From Lagenorhynchus albirostris (taxonomy: Eukaryota > Chordata > Mammalia > Artiodactyla > Delphinidae), in the NCBI RefSeq assembly GCF_949774975.1, contig NC_083095.1, forward strand, positions 73,436,749 to 73,500,748: a stretch of DNA of 64,000 nt, written 5' to 3'. The notes under the pieces are model-generated. The model saw only the letters and a program-made list of their open reading frames with translations. It made no database searches and was not told where the DNA came from. The position numbers were made by a program, and so were the translations under genes. Positions 1 to 13,262 of this stretch are shown here, piece after piece (position 1 is the stretch's first letter; each line of letters starts with the position of its first letter).

Positions 1-365
1 TTTATTTTAAAAACTTTAATGTAACTTTTTTACAAAGTAAAGGATAAAGAGTAGCATGCGAAGAAATGGGAGTCAAATATATATGCTCCCAATGATCTTA
101 ATAGAGATGTAGATAAGGGATTTCATTAACAGTGACTAGGATTTCATGCCCATCTTCCCACCAAAAACAACCGAAAGAAACCTGTTTAAAATGGCTAAAA
201 ACCTTAAAAGCCTTGAAGAAATGCAAATGTAGGAGTGAATACCAGGCCCAAACTGAAGGAATAATGGGTGTCCAGTTAGACAGTTACTACTGTTCTGTGG
301 AAATTTGCTGAACCCACAAAATTCAAACTTCTGTTTTAATGAGCATATAAAGTGAGAGGTATAGA

Positions 366-535
366 AAACAAAGAGGGAGGAGATATGGGGATATATGTAT
401 ATGTATAGCTGATTCACTTTGTTATAAAGCAGAAACTAACACACCACTGTAAAGCAATTATACTCCAATAAAGATGTTAAAAAAATAAAAAATAAATAAA
501 ATTTAAAAAATAAAAGAAATTTAAAAAAAAACAAA
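366..535 (+). mobile_element. L1 3'-end fragment with A-rich tail
   Basis: The stretch ending 'ccaataaagatgtt' followed by an A-rich tail matches the 3' UTR of cetartiodactyl L1 elements (gctgattcactttg ... aaactaacacaccac ... ccaataaa). The same 3' UTR appears in the longer L1s of this window, for example near 13,190-13,255. It is a strongly 5'-truncated insertion with no coding capacity. Confidence 0.8.
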
Positions 536-1645
536 TCAAAGACCAAGACCCACACAAGCAGGTCTAGTCAAACCCTCCTCACAATAAGCTGGGAACTGAA
601 AAGTTTACACACTCAAAGTAACAAAGAAGAGTTAATGGGCAAGTGCTTGCATGTAATTTCATGAAAGATGGAAATAGTACTGGACTTTCATGGACTCTCA
701 TACCTTGAACTTCGATTAATGTTGTTATGGACTGTTTGCTAAAGTACCTGGCAAAATCAAATGCAAATGTAGAGGAAATTCACTTAATTCCAGTGTTTGA
801 ATTACACCTAAATATTGTTTTTCAAGTACAATGACAAACATATAGTCAAATATAAACAGATCAACAAGCAAGCAAAGATATAAGACACCATGACTAATAA
901 ACAATAGATAAGAGAAAAAATACTTTAATTATTGGGATAATACTATTAGTAAAATAAAATATAGATTGCAAAAAAAATTATGCTGAAATAAAAACAAGCT
1001 TTAAAAGCACTCCCATGTTATGTCATAATTCTAGTTATTACTTTAAAATGTATACCTCAGAAATTACTAAATTTCCTTGTCAATTGCATTATTATGAACT
1101 TTCACCAAATCTTTAACCATGGTCATTTTTAAGTCTTTTGTCATTTACAGACAGTTCTGGGTGTACTCGATGCTTTTGCAAATATGTTCCTATAAAAGGG
1201 TTTCATCTTCAAGGAATTCATAGAAAAGACTCTGAAAAGTACAGGTTTCTGGTAACTGACTATACTGCTGAACTGAATGAATAAGCATTTTCAGAACTCT
1301 AATGGAAAACTGATGAATTCATAAAAGTGCTAACAAAAGATCAAGATGAAAAAAAATTAATTACATGGGACTGAGTGAACTGATGAGGATGATTATAATT
1401 TTTGTGACTTTCTGTTTGAATAATAAAAAAAAAATCTCACAAGGACTCAGAGGCAAAAAATATACAAATCAATTTTTACTGCAAAGTAAAGGAGCTGTTC
1501 CAGTGGAGGATTCCTGGACTGAATGTCAATATTATGACATAGTGTGTTTCATGTTTGGTAATTGCAATCATTATTGCTTTTGTTGTGGTCATCCATTTAC
1601 AATGCTTGCTGTCAGTTTATTTACCTCTTGTAAAAATAAAATACA
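536..1645. other. AT-rich intergenic stretch, no gene recognised
   Basis: The sequence is AT-rich. Reading frames are short and stop-filled and show no recognisable domain. Parts resemble heavily decayed L1, but I cannot place them. No promoter or RNA gene is evident. Confidence 0.5.
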
Positions 1646-1671
1646 GTGTGTGTGTGTGTGTGTGTGTGTGA
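1646..1671. repeat. (TG)n microsatellite
   Basis: An uninterrupted run of about 13 TG units is followed directly by an A-rich run. It is a simple sequence repeat that could be polymorphic. Confidence 0.95.
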
Positions 1672-1875
1672 AAAAAAAAAAAAGCACTCCGGGGAACATT
1701 AACCTTAAAAAAATGACATCTGAAAAAGACCTAAATACAACTTCTAAAAGTGAGAAATATGAAAACACCAAAATTAAAGTCACAGTGAATAAAGTTAATA
1801 ACAGATTAGACAAAGATGAAAATAGAATTACTAACCTGAAATAGCTCAGAAAGAATTGTCAAGAATAGAGCACAG

Positions 1876-2080
1876 GGCTTCCCTGGTGGTGCAGTGATTG
1901 AGAGTCCGCCTGCCGATGCAGGGAACATGGGTTCGTGCCCCGGTCCAGGAGGATCCCACATGCTGCAGAGCGGCTGGGCCCGTGAGCCATGGCCGCTGGG
2001 CCTGCGCGTCCGGAGCCTGTGCTCCACAACGGGAGAGGCCACAGCGGTGAGAGGCCAGCATACCGCAAAAAAAAAAAAAA
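1876..2080 (+). mobile_element. CHR-type cetacean tRNA-derived SINE (short form)
   Basis: A full-length SINE starts at ggcttccctggtggtgcag, has a B-box-like ggttcgtgcccc, and ends in a pure A tail. It is flanked by a perfect 12-bp duplication, aatagagcacag, at 1,864-1,875 and 2,081-2,092. This is the short form of about 205 bp ending gagaggccagcataccgc before the tail. Confidence 0.95.
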
Positions 2081-2766
2081 AATAGAGCACAGACAGGCAT
2101 AAAGATAAAAATATAGAAAACAGTAGAATTAGAAGGTTGAACATATGTTGAATTAAAGTTCTAGAAGAAGAGAGAGAGAATGGGGGAGAAAAGTAATATA
2201 TAGTGAGATAGTGGTTGAGATTTTGTTAAAACTGATGACAAAAATGCAGTTAGAGGTTAAAAAAATACCAATAAATCTCAAGCAGAATACAGAAGAGAAA
2301 TCTATACCTAGAAATCAATATTATAAAGAAACAGCAGAAATCTTAAGGACGAGTAGAGTAAAATAGATTACACACTTTCAAATGAATGGCAGAGCAAAGG
2401 GAGAATTTTCAACAGCAGCAGTGAGTGGATGCTACTCAGGAAGAAATGTCTTCATAGTCATTTGAGAAGATTTTAAAGTACATCTTATAAATTGATTAGT
2501 AATGTTATAGAAGTTATGAATAGCTGATGAAAAAATGAACACATATAGAACATCTTACCCAACAAAGGCAGATTACACACTTTACAAGCACATATAGATG
2601 TTGACCATAGATTAGGCCATAGAGTAGGTCTCAAAAATGTTTAAAGGATTAAAATGATGCATCATTTTTCATAGACCACAATGAGTTTAAGTTAGAATTT
2701 CATAACAAGAATATGAGCAGAAAATCCTTATATTTTTAAAACTAACAAAATAGACTGCTAAATACA

Positions 2767-2970
2767 GAGGATCCTTGAACAACAGGCATTTGAAATGGAC
2801 AGTTCCACTTACACATGGCTTTTTCTCAGTAGTAAACACTAGAGTACTACACTACCCATTGTTGGTAGCAAAACCACAGAACAGAGGACCAACTATAAGT
2901 TATACTTGGATTTTCCACTAGGTGAAGTGCCGATGCCCCTAAACTCCCACGCTGTTCAAGGGCCAAATGA
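2767..2970. mobile_element. Tigger/pogo-like nonautonomous DNA transposon
   Basis: The ends are inverted repeats: ccttgaacaac at the left and gctgttcaagg at the right, about 200 bp apart. The interior (cagttccacttacacatgg, ccaactataagttatac) matches a common mammalian Tigger-related MITE. It interrupts an older L1. The exact subfamily name was not determined. Confidence 0.7.
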
Positions 2971-3295
2971 ATCATGAGTAAAAACATAATGGAAACAAAA
3001 AATGAGTTCAAAATGATTAATAATGATGAAAATAATTTATAGTAAAATTTGTTGAGTATATGTGAATAAAGATGAAACTTGACTATTTAACACTATACCT
3101 CAAATTAATTAATTTAAAGGTAAAAACTTAAAACTTTGGATATAGGAGAATTTCTTTATACATTTAACATTGGGAAAACAATTTTATACAAAATATACAA
3201 AGCACTAACCATCAATAATAATGCATAAATTGATCTACATTAAATGTTTGTTGTGTATATATGAATAAAGATGAAATTCTGATTACACAGGACAC

Positions 3296-6200
3296 TTTTT
3301 TTGAATTATTGAATTTTATTTTATTTATTTTTTTATACTGCAGGTTATTAGTTATCCATTTAATACATATTAAGGTATATATGTCAATCCCAATCTCCCC
3401 ATTCATCACACCACCAACCCCCGCCACCTTCCCCCCTTGGTGTCCATACGTTTGTTCTCTACATCTGTGTCTGAATTTCTGTCCTGCAAACCGGTCATCT
3501 GTACCATTTTTCTAGGTTCCATATATATGCGTTAATATACGATATTTGTTTTTCTCTTTCTGACTTACTTCACTCTGTCTGACAGTATCTAGATTCATCC
3601 ACGTCTCTGCAAATGACCCAATTTCGTTCCTTTTTATGGCTGAGTCATATTCCATTGTATATATGTACCACATCTTCTTTATCCATTCGTCTGTCGATGG
3701 GCATTTAGGTTGCTTCCACGACCTGGCTATTGTAAATAGTGCTGCAATGAACGTTGGGGTGCATGTGTCTTTTTGAATTATGGTTTTCTCTGGGTATATG
3801 CCCAGGAGTGGGATTGCTGGGTCATATGGTAATTCTATTTGTAGTTTTTTAAGGAACCTCCATACAGTTCTCCATAGTGGCTGTATTAATTTACATTCCC
3901 ACCAACAGTGCAAGAGGGTTCCCTTTTCTCCACACCCTCTCCAGCATTTGTTGTTTGCAGATTTTCTGATGATGCCCATTCTAACTGGTGTGAGGTGATA
4001 CCTCATTGTAGTTTTGATTTGCATTTCCCTAACAATTAGTGATGTTGAGCAGCTTTTCATGTGCTTCTCGGCCATCTGTATGTCTCTTTTGGAGAAATGG
4101 CTATTTAGGTCTTTTGCCCATATTTGGATTAGGTTGTTTGTTTTTTTAATATTGAGCTGCATGATCAGTTTATATATTTTGGAGATCAATCCTTTGTCCG
4201 TTGATTCATTTGCAAATATTTTCTCCCATTCTGAGGGTTGTCTTTTCATCTTGTTTGTAGTTTCCTTTGCTTTGCAAAAGCTTTTAAATTTCATTAGGTA
4301 CCATTTGTTTATTCTTGTTTTTATTTCCATTACACTAGGAGGTGGATCAAAAAAGATCTTGCTGTGATTTATGTCAAAGAGTGTTCTTCCTATGTTTCTC
4401 TCTAAGAGTTTTACAGTGTCCAGTCTTATGTTTAGGTCTCTAATCCATTTGGAGTTTATTTTTGTGTGTGGTGTTAGAGAGTGTTCTAATTTCATTCTTT
4501 TACATGTAGCTGTCCAGTTTTCCCAGCATCACTTACTGAAGAGGCTGGCTTTTCTCCACTGTATATCCTTGCCTCCTTTATCATAGATTAGTTGACCATA
4601 GGTGCGTGGGTTTATCTCTGGGCTTTCTATCCTGTTCCATTGATCTATGTTTCTGTTTTTGTGCCAGCACCATATTGTCTTGATTACTGTAGCTTTGTAG
4701 TATAGTCTGAAGTCAGGAAGTCTGATTCCTCCAGCTCCGTATTTTTCCCTCAAGACTGCTTTGGCTATTGGGTGTCTTTTGTGTCTCTATACAAATTATA
4801 AGGTTTTTGTTATAGTTCTGTAAAAAATGCTATTGATAATTTGATAGAGATTGCATTGAATCTGTAGATTGCTTGGGTAGTATAGTCATTTTCACAATAT
4901 TGATTCGTTCAGTCCAAGAACATGGTATATCTCTCCATCTGTTTGTATCATCTTTAATTTCTTTCATCAGTGTCTTATACTTTTCTGCATACAGGTCTTT
5001 TGTCTCTTTAGGTAGGTTTATTCCTAGGTATTTTATTCTTTTTGTTGCAACGGTAAATAAGAGTGTTTCCTTAATTTCTCCTTCAGATTTTTCATCATTA
5101 GTGTATAGGAATGCAAGAGATTTCTGTGCATTAATTTTGTAACCTGCAACTTACCAAATTCATTGATTAGCTCTAGTAGTTTTCTGGAGGCATCTTTAGG
5201 GTTCTCTATGTAGAGTCTCATGTCATCTACAAACAGTGACAGTTTTACTTCTCCTTTTCCAATTTGTATTCCTTTTATTTCTTCTTCTTCTCTGATTGCC
5301 ATGGCTAGGACTTCCAAAACTATGTTGAGTAATAGTGGTGAGAGTGAACATCCTTGTCTTGTTTCTGACAAGGAAGTAGAGGAAATACTTTCAGTTTTTC
5401 ACCATTGAGAATGATGTTTGCTGTGGGTTTTTCATATATGGTCTTTATTATGTTGAGGTAGGTTCCCTCTATGCCCAATTTCTGGAGAGTTTTTATCATA
5501 AAAGGGTGTTGAATTGTGTCAAAAGCTTTTTCTGCATCTATTGAGATGATCATATGGTTTTTATTCTTCAATTTGTTAACGTGGTGTATCACATTGATTG
5601 ATTTGTGTATATGGAAGAATCCTTGCATTCCTGGGATAAATCCCACTTGATCATGGTGTATGATCCTTTTAATGTGTTGTTGATTCAGTTTGCTAGTATT
5701 TTGTTGAGGATTTTTACTTCAATATTCATCAGTGATATTGGTCTGTAATTTTCTTTTTTTGTAGTATCTCTGTCTGGTTTTGGTGTCAGGTGATGGTGGC
5801 CTCAGAGAATGAGTTTGGGAGTGTTCCTTCCTCTGCAATTTTTTGGAAGAGTTTGGGAAGGATGGGTATTAGCTCTTCTGTAAATATCTGATGTGATTCA
5901 CCTGTGAAGCCATCTGGTCCTGGGCTTTTGTTTGTTGGAAGAATTTTAATCACAGTGTCAATTTCATTACTTGTGATTGGTCTGTTCATATTTTCTATTT
6001 TTTCCTGGTTCCGTTTTGGAAGGTTATACTTTCTAAGGATTTGTCCATTTCTTCCAGGTTGTCAATTTTATTGGCATAGCATTGCTTGTAATAGTCTCTT
6101 AGGATGCTCTGTATTTCTGCAGTGTCTGTTGTAACTTCTCCTTTTTCATTTCTAATTTTATTGATTTGAGTCCTCTCCCTCTTTTTCTTGATGAGTCTGG

Positions 6201-8381
6201 CTAATGGTTTATCAATTTTGTTTATCTTCTCAAAGAACCAGCTTTTAGTTTTATTGATCTTTGCTATTTTCTTGGTTTCTGTTTCATTTATTTCTGCTCT
6301 GATCTTTATGATTTCTTTCCTTCTGCTGACTTTGGGTTTTGTTTGTTCTTCTTTCTCTAATTCCTTTAGGTGTAAGGTTAGATTGTTCATTTGAGATTTT
6401 TCTTATTTCTTGAGGTAGGCTTGTATCGCTGTAAACTTCCCTCTTAGAACTGCTTTTGCTGCATGCCATAGGTTTTGGATTGTCATGTTTTCATTGTCAT
6501 TTGTCTCTAGGTATTTTTTGATTTCCTCTTTGATTTCTTCAGTGATCTCTTGGTTATTTAGTAACGTATTGTATAGCCTCTATGTGTTTGTGTTTTTTAC
6601 TTTTTTTCCCCCTGTACTTGATTTCTAATCTCAAAGCATTGTGGTCAGAAACGATGCTTGATATGATTTCAGTTTTTTTTATTTAGTGACCCAAGATGTG
6701 GTCTATCCTGGAGAATGTTCCATGTGCACTTGAGAAAAAAGTGTAATCTGTTGTTATTGGATGGAATGTCCTATACATATTAATTAAATTTATCTGGTCT
6801 ATTGTTTCATTTAAAGCTTGTGTTTCCTTATTAATTTTCTATTTGGATGATCTGTCCATTGGTGTCAGTGAGGTGTTTAAGTCCCCCACTATTATTGTGT
6901 TACTGTCAATGTCCTCTTTTATAGCTGTTAGCAGTTGCCTTAGGTATTGAAGTGCTCCTATGTTGCGTGCATATATATTTATAATTGTTATATCTTCTTT
7001 TTGGATTGATCCCTTGAACATTATGTAGTGTCCTTTGTTGTCTCTTGTAACATTCTTTATTTTAAAGTCTATTTTATCTGATATGAGTATTGCTACTCCA
7101 GCTTTCTTTTGATTTCCATTTGCATGGAATATCTTTTTTCATCCCCTCACTTTCAGTCTGAATGTGTCCCTAGGTCTGAAGTGGGTCTCTTGTAGACAGC
7201 ATGTATATGGGTCTTGTTTTTGTATGCATTCAGCAAGCCTGTGTCTTTTGGTTGGAGCGTTTAATCCATTCACGTTTAGGGTAATTATCAATATGTATGT
7301 TCCTATTACCATTTTCTTAATTGTTTTGGGTTTGTTCTTGTAGGTCCTTTTCTTCTCTGTGTTTCCCACTTACAGAAGTTCTTTTAGCATTTGTTGTAGA
7401 GCTGGTTTGGTGGTGCAAATTCTCTTAGCTTTTGCTTGTCTGTAAAGCTTTTGATTTCTCCATCAATTCTGAATGAGATCCCTGCTGGGTAGAGTAATCT
7501 TGGTTGTAGGTTCTTCCCTTTCATCACTTTCATCACAGTATGTCATGCCACTCCCTTCTGACTTGTAGAGTTTCTACTGAGAAATCAGCTGTTAACCTTA
7601 TGGGAGTTCCCTTGTATGTTATTTGTCATTTTTCCCTTGCTTCTTTCAATAATTTTTCTTTGTCTTTAATTTTTGTCAATTTGATTACTATGTGTCTTAG
7701 CGTGTTTCTCCTTGGGTTTATCCTGTATGGGACTCTCTGCACTTCCTGGACTTGGGTGGCTATTTCCTTTCCCAAGTTAGGGAAGTTTTCGACTATAATC
7801 TCTTCAAATATTTTCTCGGGTCCTTTCTCTCTCTCTACTCCTTCTGGCACCCCTATAATGTGAATGTTTTTGTGTTTAACATAACATTGTCCTAGAGGTC
7901 TCTTAGGCTGTCTTCATTTCTTTTCATTCTTTTTTCTTTATTCTGTTCTGCAGCCGTGAATTCCACCATTCTGTCTTCCAGGTCACTTATCCGTTCTTCT
8001 GCCTCAGTTATTCTGCTATTGATTCCTTCTAGTGTAGTTTTCATTTCAGTTATTGTATTGTTCATCTCTGTTTATTTTTTCTTTAATTCTTCTAGGTCTT
8101 TGTTAAACATTTCTTTCATCTTCTTGATCTTTGCCTCCATTCTTTTTCCAAGGTCCTGGATCATCTTCACTATCATTATTCTGAATTCTTTTTCTGGAAG
8201 GTTGCCTATCTCCACTTCATTTAGTTTTTTTCCTGAGGTTTGGTCTTGTTTCTTCATCTGATACATAGCCCTCTGCCTTTTCATCTTGTCTATCTTCCTG
8301 TGGTTGTGGGTTTTTTCCCACAGGCTGCAGGACTGTAGTTCTTCTTGCTTCTGCTGTCTGCCCTCTGGTGGATGAGACTAT
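3296..8381 (-). mobile_element. L1 retrotransposon (element A), antisense, 5'-truncated
   Basis: Read on the minus strand, this is a long L1. The 5' side holds ORF1 coiled-coil and RRM-type text (about 8,380-7,600). The ORF2 endonuclease follows (about 7,370-6,840; conserved 'LNVNGLNAPTKRHR' text), then reverse transcriptase with a degenerate FVDD-type active site near 5,230 in place of the usual FADD. The cysteine-rich C-terminal domain and 3' UTR come last, ending in an oligo(T) run at 3,296. Many frameshifts and stops break both ORFs, so it cannot move itself. The 5' end stops near 8,381 inside the ORF1 leader region. A possible imperfect target duplication is 'acaggacact' (3,286) versus 'ccaagacact' (8,382). 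Confidence 0.9.
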
Positions 8382-8391
8382 CCAAGACACT

Positions 8392-8540
8392 ATTGACATA
8401 GTGAAAAGTAAAGCCACAGGGTGGGAGAATTAAGAAAGGGTTTTTACCTGGGAGATATATGTTTATATATAAATCATATCTATGTTACATTACAGGTCAC
8501 TGGGAAGCCAATAATTTTGAAATTATACATGGAATTGACA
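8392..8540. other. Short spacer between two L1 elements
   Basis: About 150 bp of sequence without L1 similarity separates element A from the next L1 segment. It is probably the original genomic target. No feature was recognised in it. Confidence 0.5.
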
Positions 8541-11500
8541 AATATGAGAGTTGCTACTCTAGCTTTCTTTTAGTTTCCATTTGCATGGAATATCTTTTTC
8601 TATCGCCTCACTTTCAGTCTGTATGTGTCTCTATGTCTGAAGTGGGTCTCTTGTAGACAGCATATATATGGGTCTTCTTTTTGTATCCATTCAGCCAGTC
8701 TGTGTCTTTTGGTGGGAGCATTTAATCCATTTACATTTAAGGTAATTATCGATATGTATGTTCCTGTTCCCATTTTCTTAATTGTTTTGGGTTTGTTATT
8801 ATAGATCTTTTCCTTCTCTTGTGTTTCTTGCCTAGAGAAGATCCTTTTGCATTTGTTGTAAATCTGGTTTGGTGGTGCTGAACTCTGTCAGCTTTTGCTT
8901 GGCTGTAAAGGTTTTAATTTCTCCATCAAATCTGAATGAGATCCTTGCTGGGTAGAGTAATCTTGGTTGCAGGTTTTTCTCCTTCAACACTTTAAATATG
9001 TCCTGCCAGTCCCTTCTGGCTTGCAGAGTTTCTGCTGTAAGATCAGCTGTTAACCTTATGGGGATTCCCTTGTGTCCCTTGTGTTATTTGTTGTTTTTCC
9101 CTTGCTGTTTTTAATATGTTTTCTTTGTATTTAATTTTTGACAGTTTGATTAACATGTGTCTTTGCGTGTTTCTCCTTGGAGTTATCCTGTATGGGACTC
9201 TGTGCTTCCTGGACTTGATTAACTATTTCCTTTCCTATATTAGGGAAGATTTCAACTATAATCTCTTCAAGTATTTTCTCAGTCTCTTTTTCTCTTCTTC
9301 TTCTGGAACCCTTATAATTCGAATGTTGGTGCATTTGATGTTGTCCCAGAGGTCTCTTAGACTGTCCTCATTTCTTTTCGTTCTTTCTTCTTTATTCTGC
9401 TCTGCAGTAGTTATTTCCACTCTTTTATCTTCCAGATCACTTAACCATTCTTCTGCCTCAGTTATTCTGCTATTGATCCCTTCCAGAGTATTGTTAATTT
9501 CATATATTAATTAATTTCATTGTGTTGTTCATCATTGCTTGTTTCATCTTTAGTTCTTCTAGGTCCTTGTTAAATGTTTCTTGCATTTTCTCTATTCTAT
9601 TTCCAAGATTTTGGATCATCTTTATGATCATTATTCTGAATTCTTTTTCAGGTAGACTGCCTATTTCCTCTTCATTTGGTAGGTCTGGTGGGTTTTTATC
9701 TTGCTCCTTCATCTGCTGTGTTTTTCTATCTTCTCATTTTGCTTATCTTACTGTGTTTGGGGTCTCCTTTTTGCAGGCTGCAGGTTTGTAGTTCCCGTTG
9801 TTTTTGGTGTCTGTCTCCAGTGGCTAAAGTTGGTTCAGTGGGTTGTGTAGGCTTCCTGGTGGAGGGGACTGGTGCCTGTGTTCTGGTGGATGAGGCTGGA
9901 TCTTGTCTTTGTGGTGGGCAGGTCCACGTCTGGTGGTGTGTTTTTTGGTGTCTGTTGACTTATTATAATTTTAGGCAGCCTCTCTGCTAATGGGTGGCGT
10001 TGTGTTCCTGTCCTGCTAGTTGTTTGGCATAGGGTGTCCAGCACTGTATCTGGCTGGTCGTTGAGTGAAGCTGGGTGTTGGTGTTGAGATGGAAATCTCT
10101 GGGAGATTTTCACCATTTGATATTACGTGGAGCTCGGAGGTCTCTTACGGACCAGTGTCCTGAAGTTGGCTCTCCCACCTCAGAGGCACAGCACTGACTC
10201 CTGGCTGTAGCACCAAGAGCCTTTCATCCACACGGCTTAGAATAAAAGGGAGTAAAGTAGAAAGAAAGAAAGAGGATAAAAGAAAATAAAATATAGTAAG
10301 GTAAAATAAAGTTATTAAAATAAAAAAAGAATTATTAAGAAAAAAACTTTTTTTAAGTTAAAAAAAAAAAACAGATGGATGGAACCATAGGACAAATGGT
10401 GAAAGCAAAGCTATACAGACAAAATCTCACACAGAAGCATACACATACACACTCACAAAAAGACGAAAAGGGGAAAAAATAATAAATCTTGCTCTCAAAG
10501 TCCACCTCCTCAATTTGAGATGATTCGTTGTCTATTCAGGTATTCCACAGATGCAGGGTACATCAAGTTGATTGTGGAGATTTAATCCGCTGCTCCTGAG
10601 GCCTCTGGGAGACCTTTCCCTTTCTCTTCTTTGTTCGCACAGCTCCCAGGGTTCAGCTTTGGATTTGGCCCCGCCTCTGCGTGTAGGTCGCTGGAGGGCA
10701 TCTGTTCTTCACTCAGACAGGACGGAGTTAAAGGAACTGCTGATTCGGGGACTCTGGCTCACTCAGGCTGTGAGGAGGGAGGGGTATGGAGTACAGGGCG
10801 AGCCTGCGGCGGCAGAGGTCTGCGTGACGTTGTGCCTGCCTGAGGCGCGCCATGTGTTCTCCCGGGGGAGTTGTCCCTGGATCCCGGGACCCTGGCAGTG
10901 GCGGGCTGCACAGGCTCCCCGGAAGGGGGGTGTGGAGAGTGACCTGTGCTCGCACACAGGATTCTTGGTGGTGGCAGCAGCAGTCTTAGCGTCTCATGCC
11001 CGTCTCTGGGGTCCACGCTGTTACCTGCGGCTCACACCCGTCTCTGGAGTTTCTTTAAGCAGTGCTCTTAACCCCCTCTCCTCGCGCACCAGGAAACAAA
11101 GAGGGAAGAAAAGGTTTCTTGCCTCTTCGGCAGGTCCAGACTTTTCCCCGGACTCCCTCCCAGCTAGGCATGGTGCACTAACCCCCTGCAGCCTGTGTAC
11201 ACACCACCAACCCCAGTCCTCTCCCTGCGCTCCAACAGAAGCCTGAGCCTCAGCTCCCAGCCCTGCCCACCCCGGCGGGTGAGCAGACAAGCCTCTCGGG
11301 CTGGTGAGTGCTAGTCAGCACCGATCCTCTGTGCGGGAATCTCTCCACCTTGCCCTCTTCCCCCCTGTTGCTGTGCTCTCCTCCGCACCTCCAAAACTTC
11401 CCCCTCCACCACCCGCAGTCTCCGCCCACAAAGGGGCTTCCTAGTGTGTGGAAATCTTTCCGCCTTCACAGCTCCCTCCCACTGGTGCAGGTCCCGTCCC

Positions 11501-11703
11501 TATTCTTTTGTCTCTGTTTATTCTTTTTTCTTTTGCCCTACCTAGGTAGGTGGGGAGTTTCTTGCCTTTTGGGAGGTCTGAGGTCTTCTGCCAGCATTCA
11601 GTAGGTGTTCTGTAGGAGTTGTTCCACATGTAGATGTATTTCTGATGTATCTGTGGGGAGGAAGGTGATCTCTGCATCTTACCCTTCCACCATCTTCCAA
11701 GTG
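8541..11703 (-). mobile_element. L1 element C, inverted 5' half (5' UTR, ORF1, start of ORF2)
   Basis: The minus strand from 11,703 down to 8,541 reads L1 5' UTR (GC-rich, about 11,700-9,800), ORF1 (about 9,790-9,050), and only the first part of the ORF2 endonuclease. The segment has an intact 5' end but no 3' end, the reverse of ordinary truncation. It abuts a plus-strand L1 3' half at about 11,704, so the two are best read as one twin-primed insertion. The GC-rich 5' UTR contains a spurious open frame of about 220 codons. Confidence 0.8.
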
Positions 11704-13262
11704 AGTCCAAAGCAATCTTGAGAAAGAAAAACGGAGCTGGAGGAATTAGGCTCCCTGACTTCAGACTATACTACAAAGCTGTAGTCATCAAAACAGTATG
11801 GTACTGGCACAAAATAGAAATATAGATCAATGAAACCGGATAGAAAGTGCAGAGAACCCACGCACCTATGGTCACCTAATCTATGACAAAGGAGGCAAGA
11901 ATATACAATGGAGAAAAGACAGTCTCTTCAATAAGTGGTACTGGGAAAACAGGAGAGCTACATGTAAAAGAATGATATTAGAATACTCCTTAACACCATA
12001 CACAAAAATAAACACAAAATGGAATAAACCTAAATGTAAGACCAGATACTATAAACCTCTTAGAGGAAAACATAGGCAGAACACTTTTTGACATACATCA
12101 CAGCAAGATTTTTTTGACCACCTCCTAGAGTAATGAAAATAAAAACAAAGAAAAAAAAAACCAAATGGGACCTAATTAAACTTAAAAGCTTTTGCACAGC
12201 AAAGGAATCCATAAAGAAAATGAAAAGACAACCTCAGAATAGGAGAAAATATTTGAAATGAAGCAACTGACAAAGGATTAATCTCCAAAATATACAAACA
12301 GCTCATGCAGTTCAATATCAAAAAAACAAACAACCCAATCAGAAAATGGGCAGAAGACCTAAATAGACATTTCTCAAAGAAGACACATAGATGGGCACAA
12401 ACACATTAAAAGATGCTCACCATCAGTAATTATTAGAGCAATGCAAATCAAAACTACCATGAGGTATCTCCTCACCCTTGTCAGAAAGGCTATCATCAAA
12501 AAATCTACAAACAATAAATGCTGGAGAGGGTGTCGAGGAAAGGGAACGTCCTACACTGTAAGTGGGAATGTACATTTCTACAGCCACTATGAAAAACAGT
12601 GTGGAGGTTCCTTAAAAAACTAAAAATAGAGCTACCATATGATTCTGCAATCCCACTCCTGGGCATATATCAGGAGAAAACCATAATCTGAAAATATACA
12701 TTCACCCCAATGTTCATTACAGCACTGTTTACAATAGCCAAGACATGGAATCAAACTAAGTGTCCATTGACAGAAGAATGGATAAAGATGTGGTACATAT
12801 ATACAATGGAATATTAGCCATTAAAAGGAATGAGATAGTGCCATTTGCAGCAACATGGATGGACCTAGGGATTGTCAAACTGAGAGAAGTAAATCAAACA
12901 GGAAGGACAGGTATCACCTGTATGCAGACTCTTAAAAAGTGATACAAATGAACTTATTTACAAAACAGAAACACACTCACAAACTTAGAGAAGGAACTTA
13001 TGGCTACCAGGAGGGAAGGGTGGGGGGAGGGATGGTTAGGGAGTTTGGGATTGACATGTACAACTGCTATGCTTAGGGTGGATAACCAACAGGGATCTAC
13101 TGTATAGCACAGGGAACTCTGCTCAATATTACGTGACAACCTGAATGGGAGAAGAATTGGAAAAAGAACAGATACATGTATGTGTATAACTGAATCACTT
13201 TGCTGTACATCTGAAACTAACACAGCATTGTTGCTGACCTATATTCCAATAAAAACTGAAAA
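11704..13262 (+). mobile_element. L1 element C, sense 3' half (ORF2 C-terminus to 3' UTR)
   Basis: It starts abruptly in late ORF2 (ccaaagcaatcttgagaaag, near 11,708) and runs through the cysteine-rich ORF2 C-terminus (WRGC text near 12,520) to the 3' UTR, ending ccaataaaaactgaaaag. Frames are broken. It follows the 5' end of an oppositely oriented L1 half without a gap. Immediately after it, an antisense L1 (element B) begins with an oligo(T) run. Confidence 0.85.

Larger units (their letters stand above)
1690..3290 (+). mobile_element. Old decayed L1 (ORF1 to early ORF2), interrupted
   Basis: The plus strand shows decayed L1 ORF1 text (about 1,750-2,490) and then the ORF2 endonuclease region. 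Landmarks include 'ttaggccatagagtaggtctca' near 2,610 and 'accacaatgagtttaagttagaa' near 2,675. A SINE (1,876-2,080) and a Tigger-like DNA transposon (about 2,767-2,970) interrupt it, so it is older than both. No long open frame remains. Confidence 0.6.

Noticed and set aside
1894..2085. Recurrent small frames such as those encoding 'GPSRSAACGI' or 'REPWPLSLRV', seen at every SINE
   Set aside because: They are translations of CHR SINEs on either strand, repeated identically at many sites, not genes.
3512..4495. Long frames encoding reverse-transcriptase and endonuclease-like proteins on the minus strand (also at 14,354-15,742)
   Set aside because: They are fragments of broken L1 ORF2, already described as mobile elements; not independent genes.
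10572..11246. Open frame of about 220 codons on the plus strand
   Set aside because: It lies in the GC-rich 5' UTR of L1 element C, antisense to the element. The paralogous region of element B (about 18,490-19,400) has the frame broken. No domain is visible.
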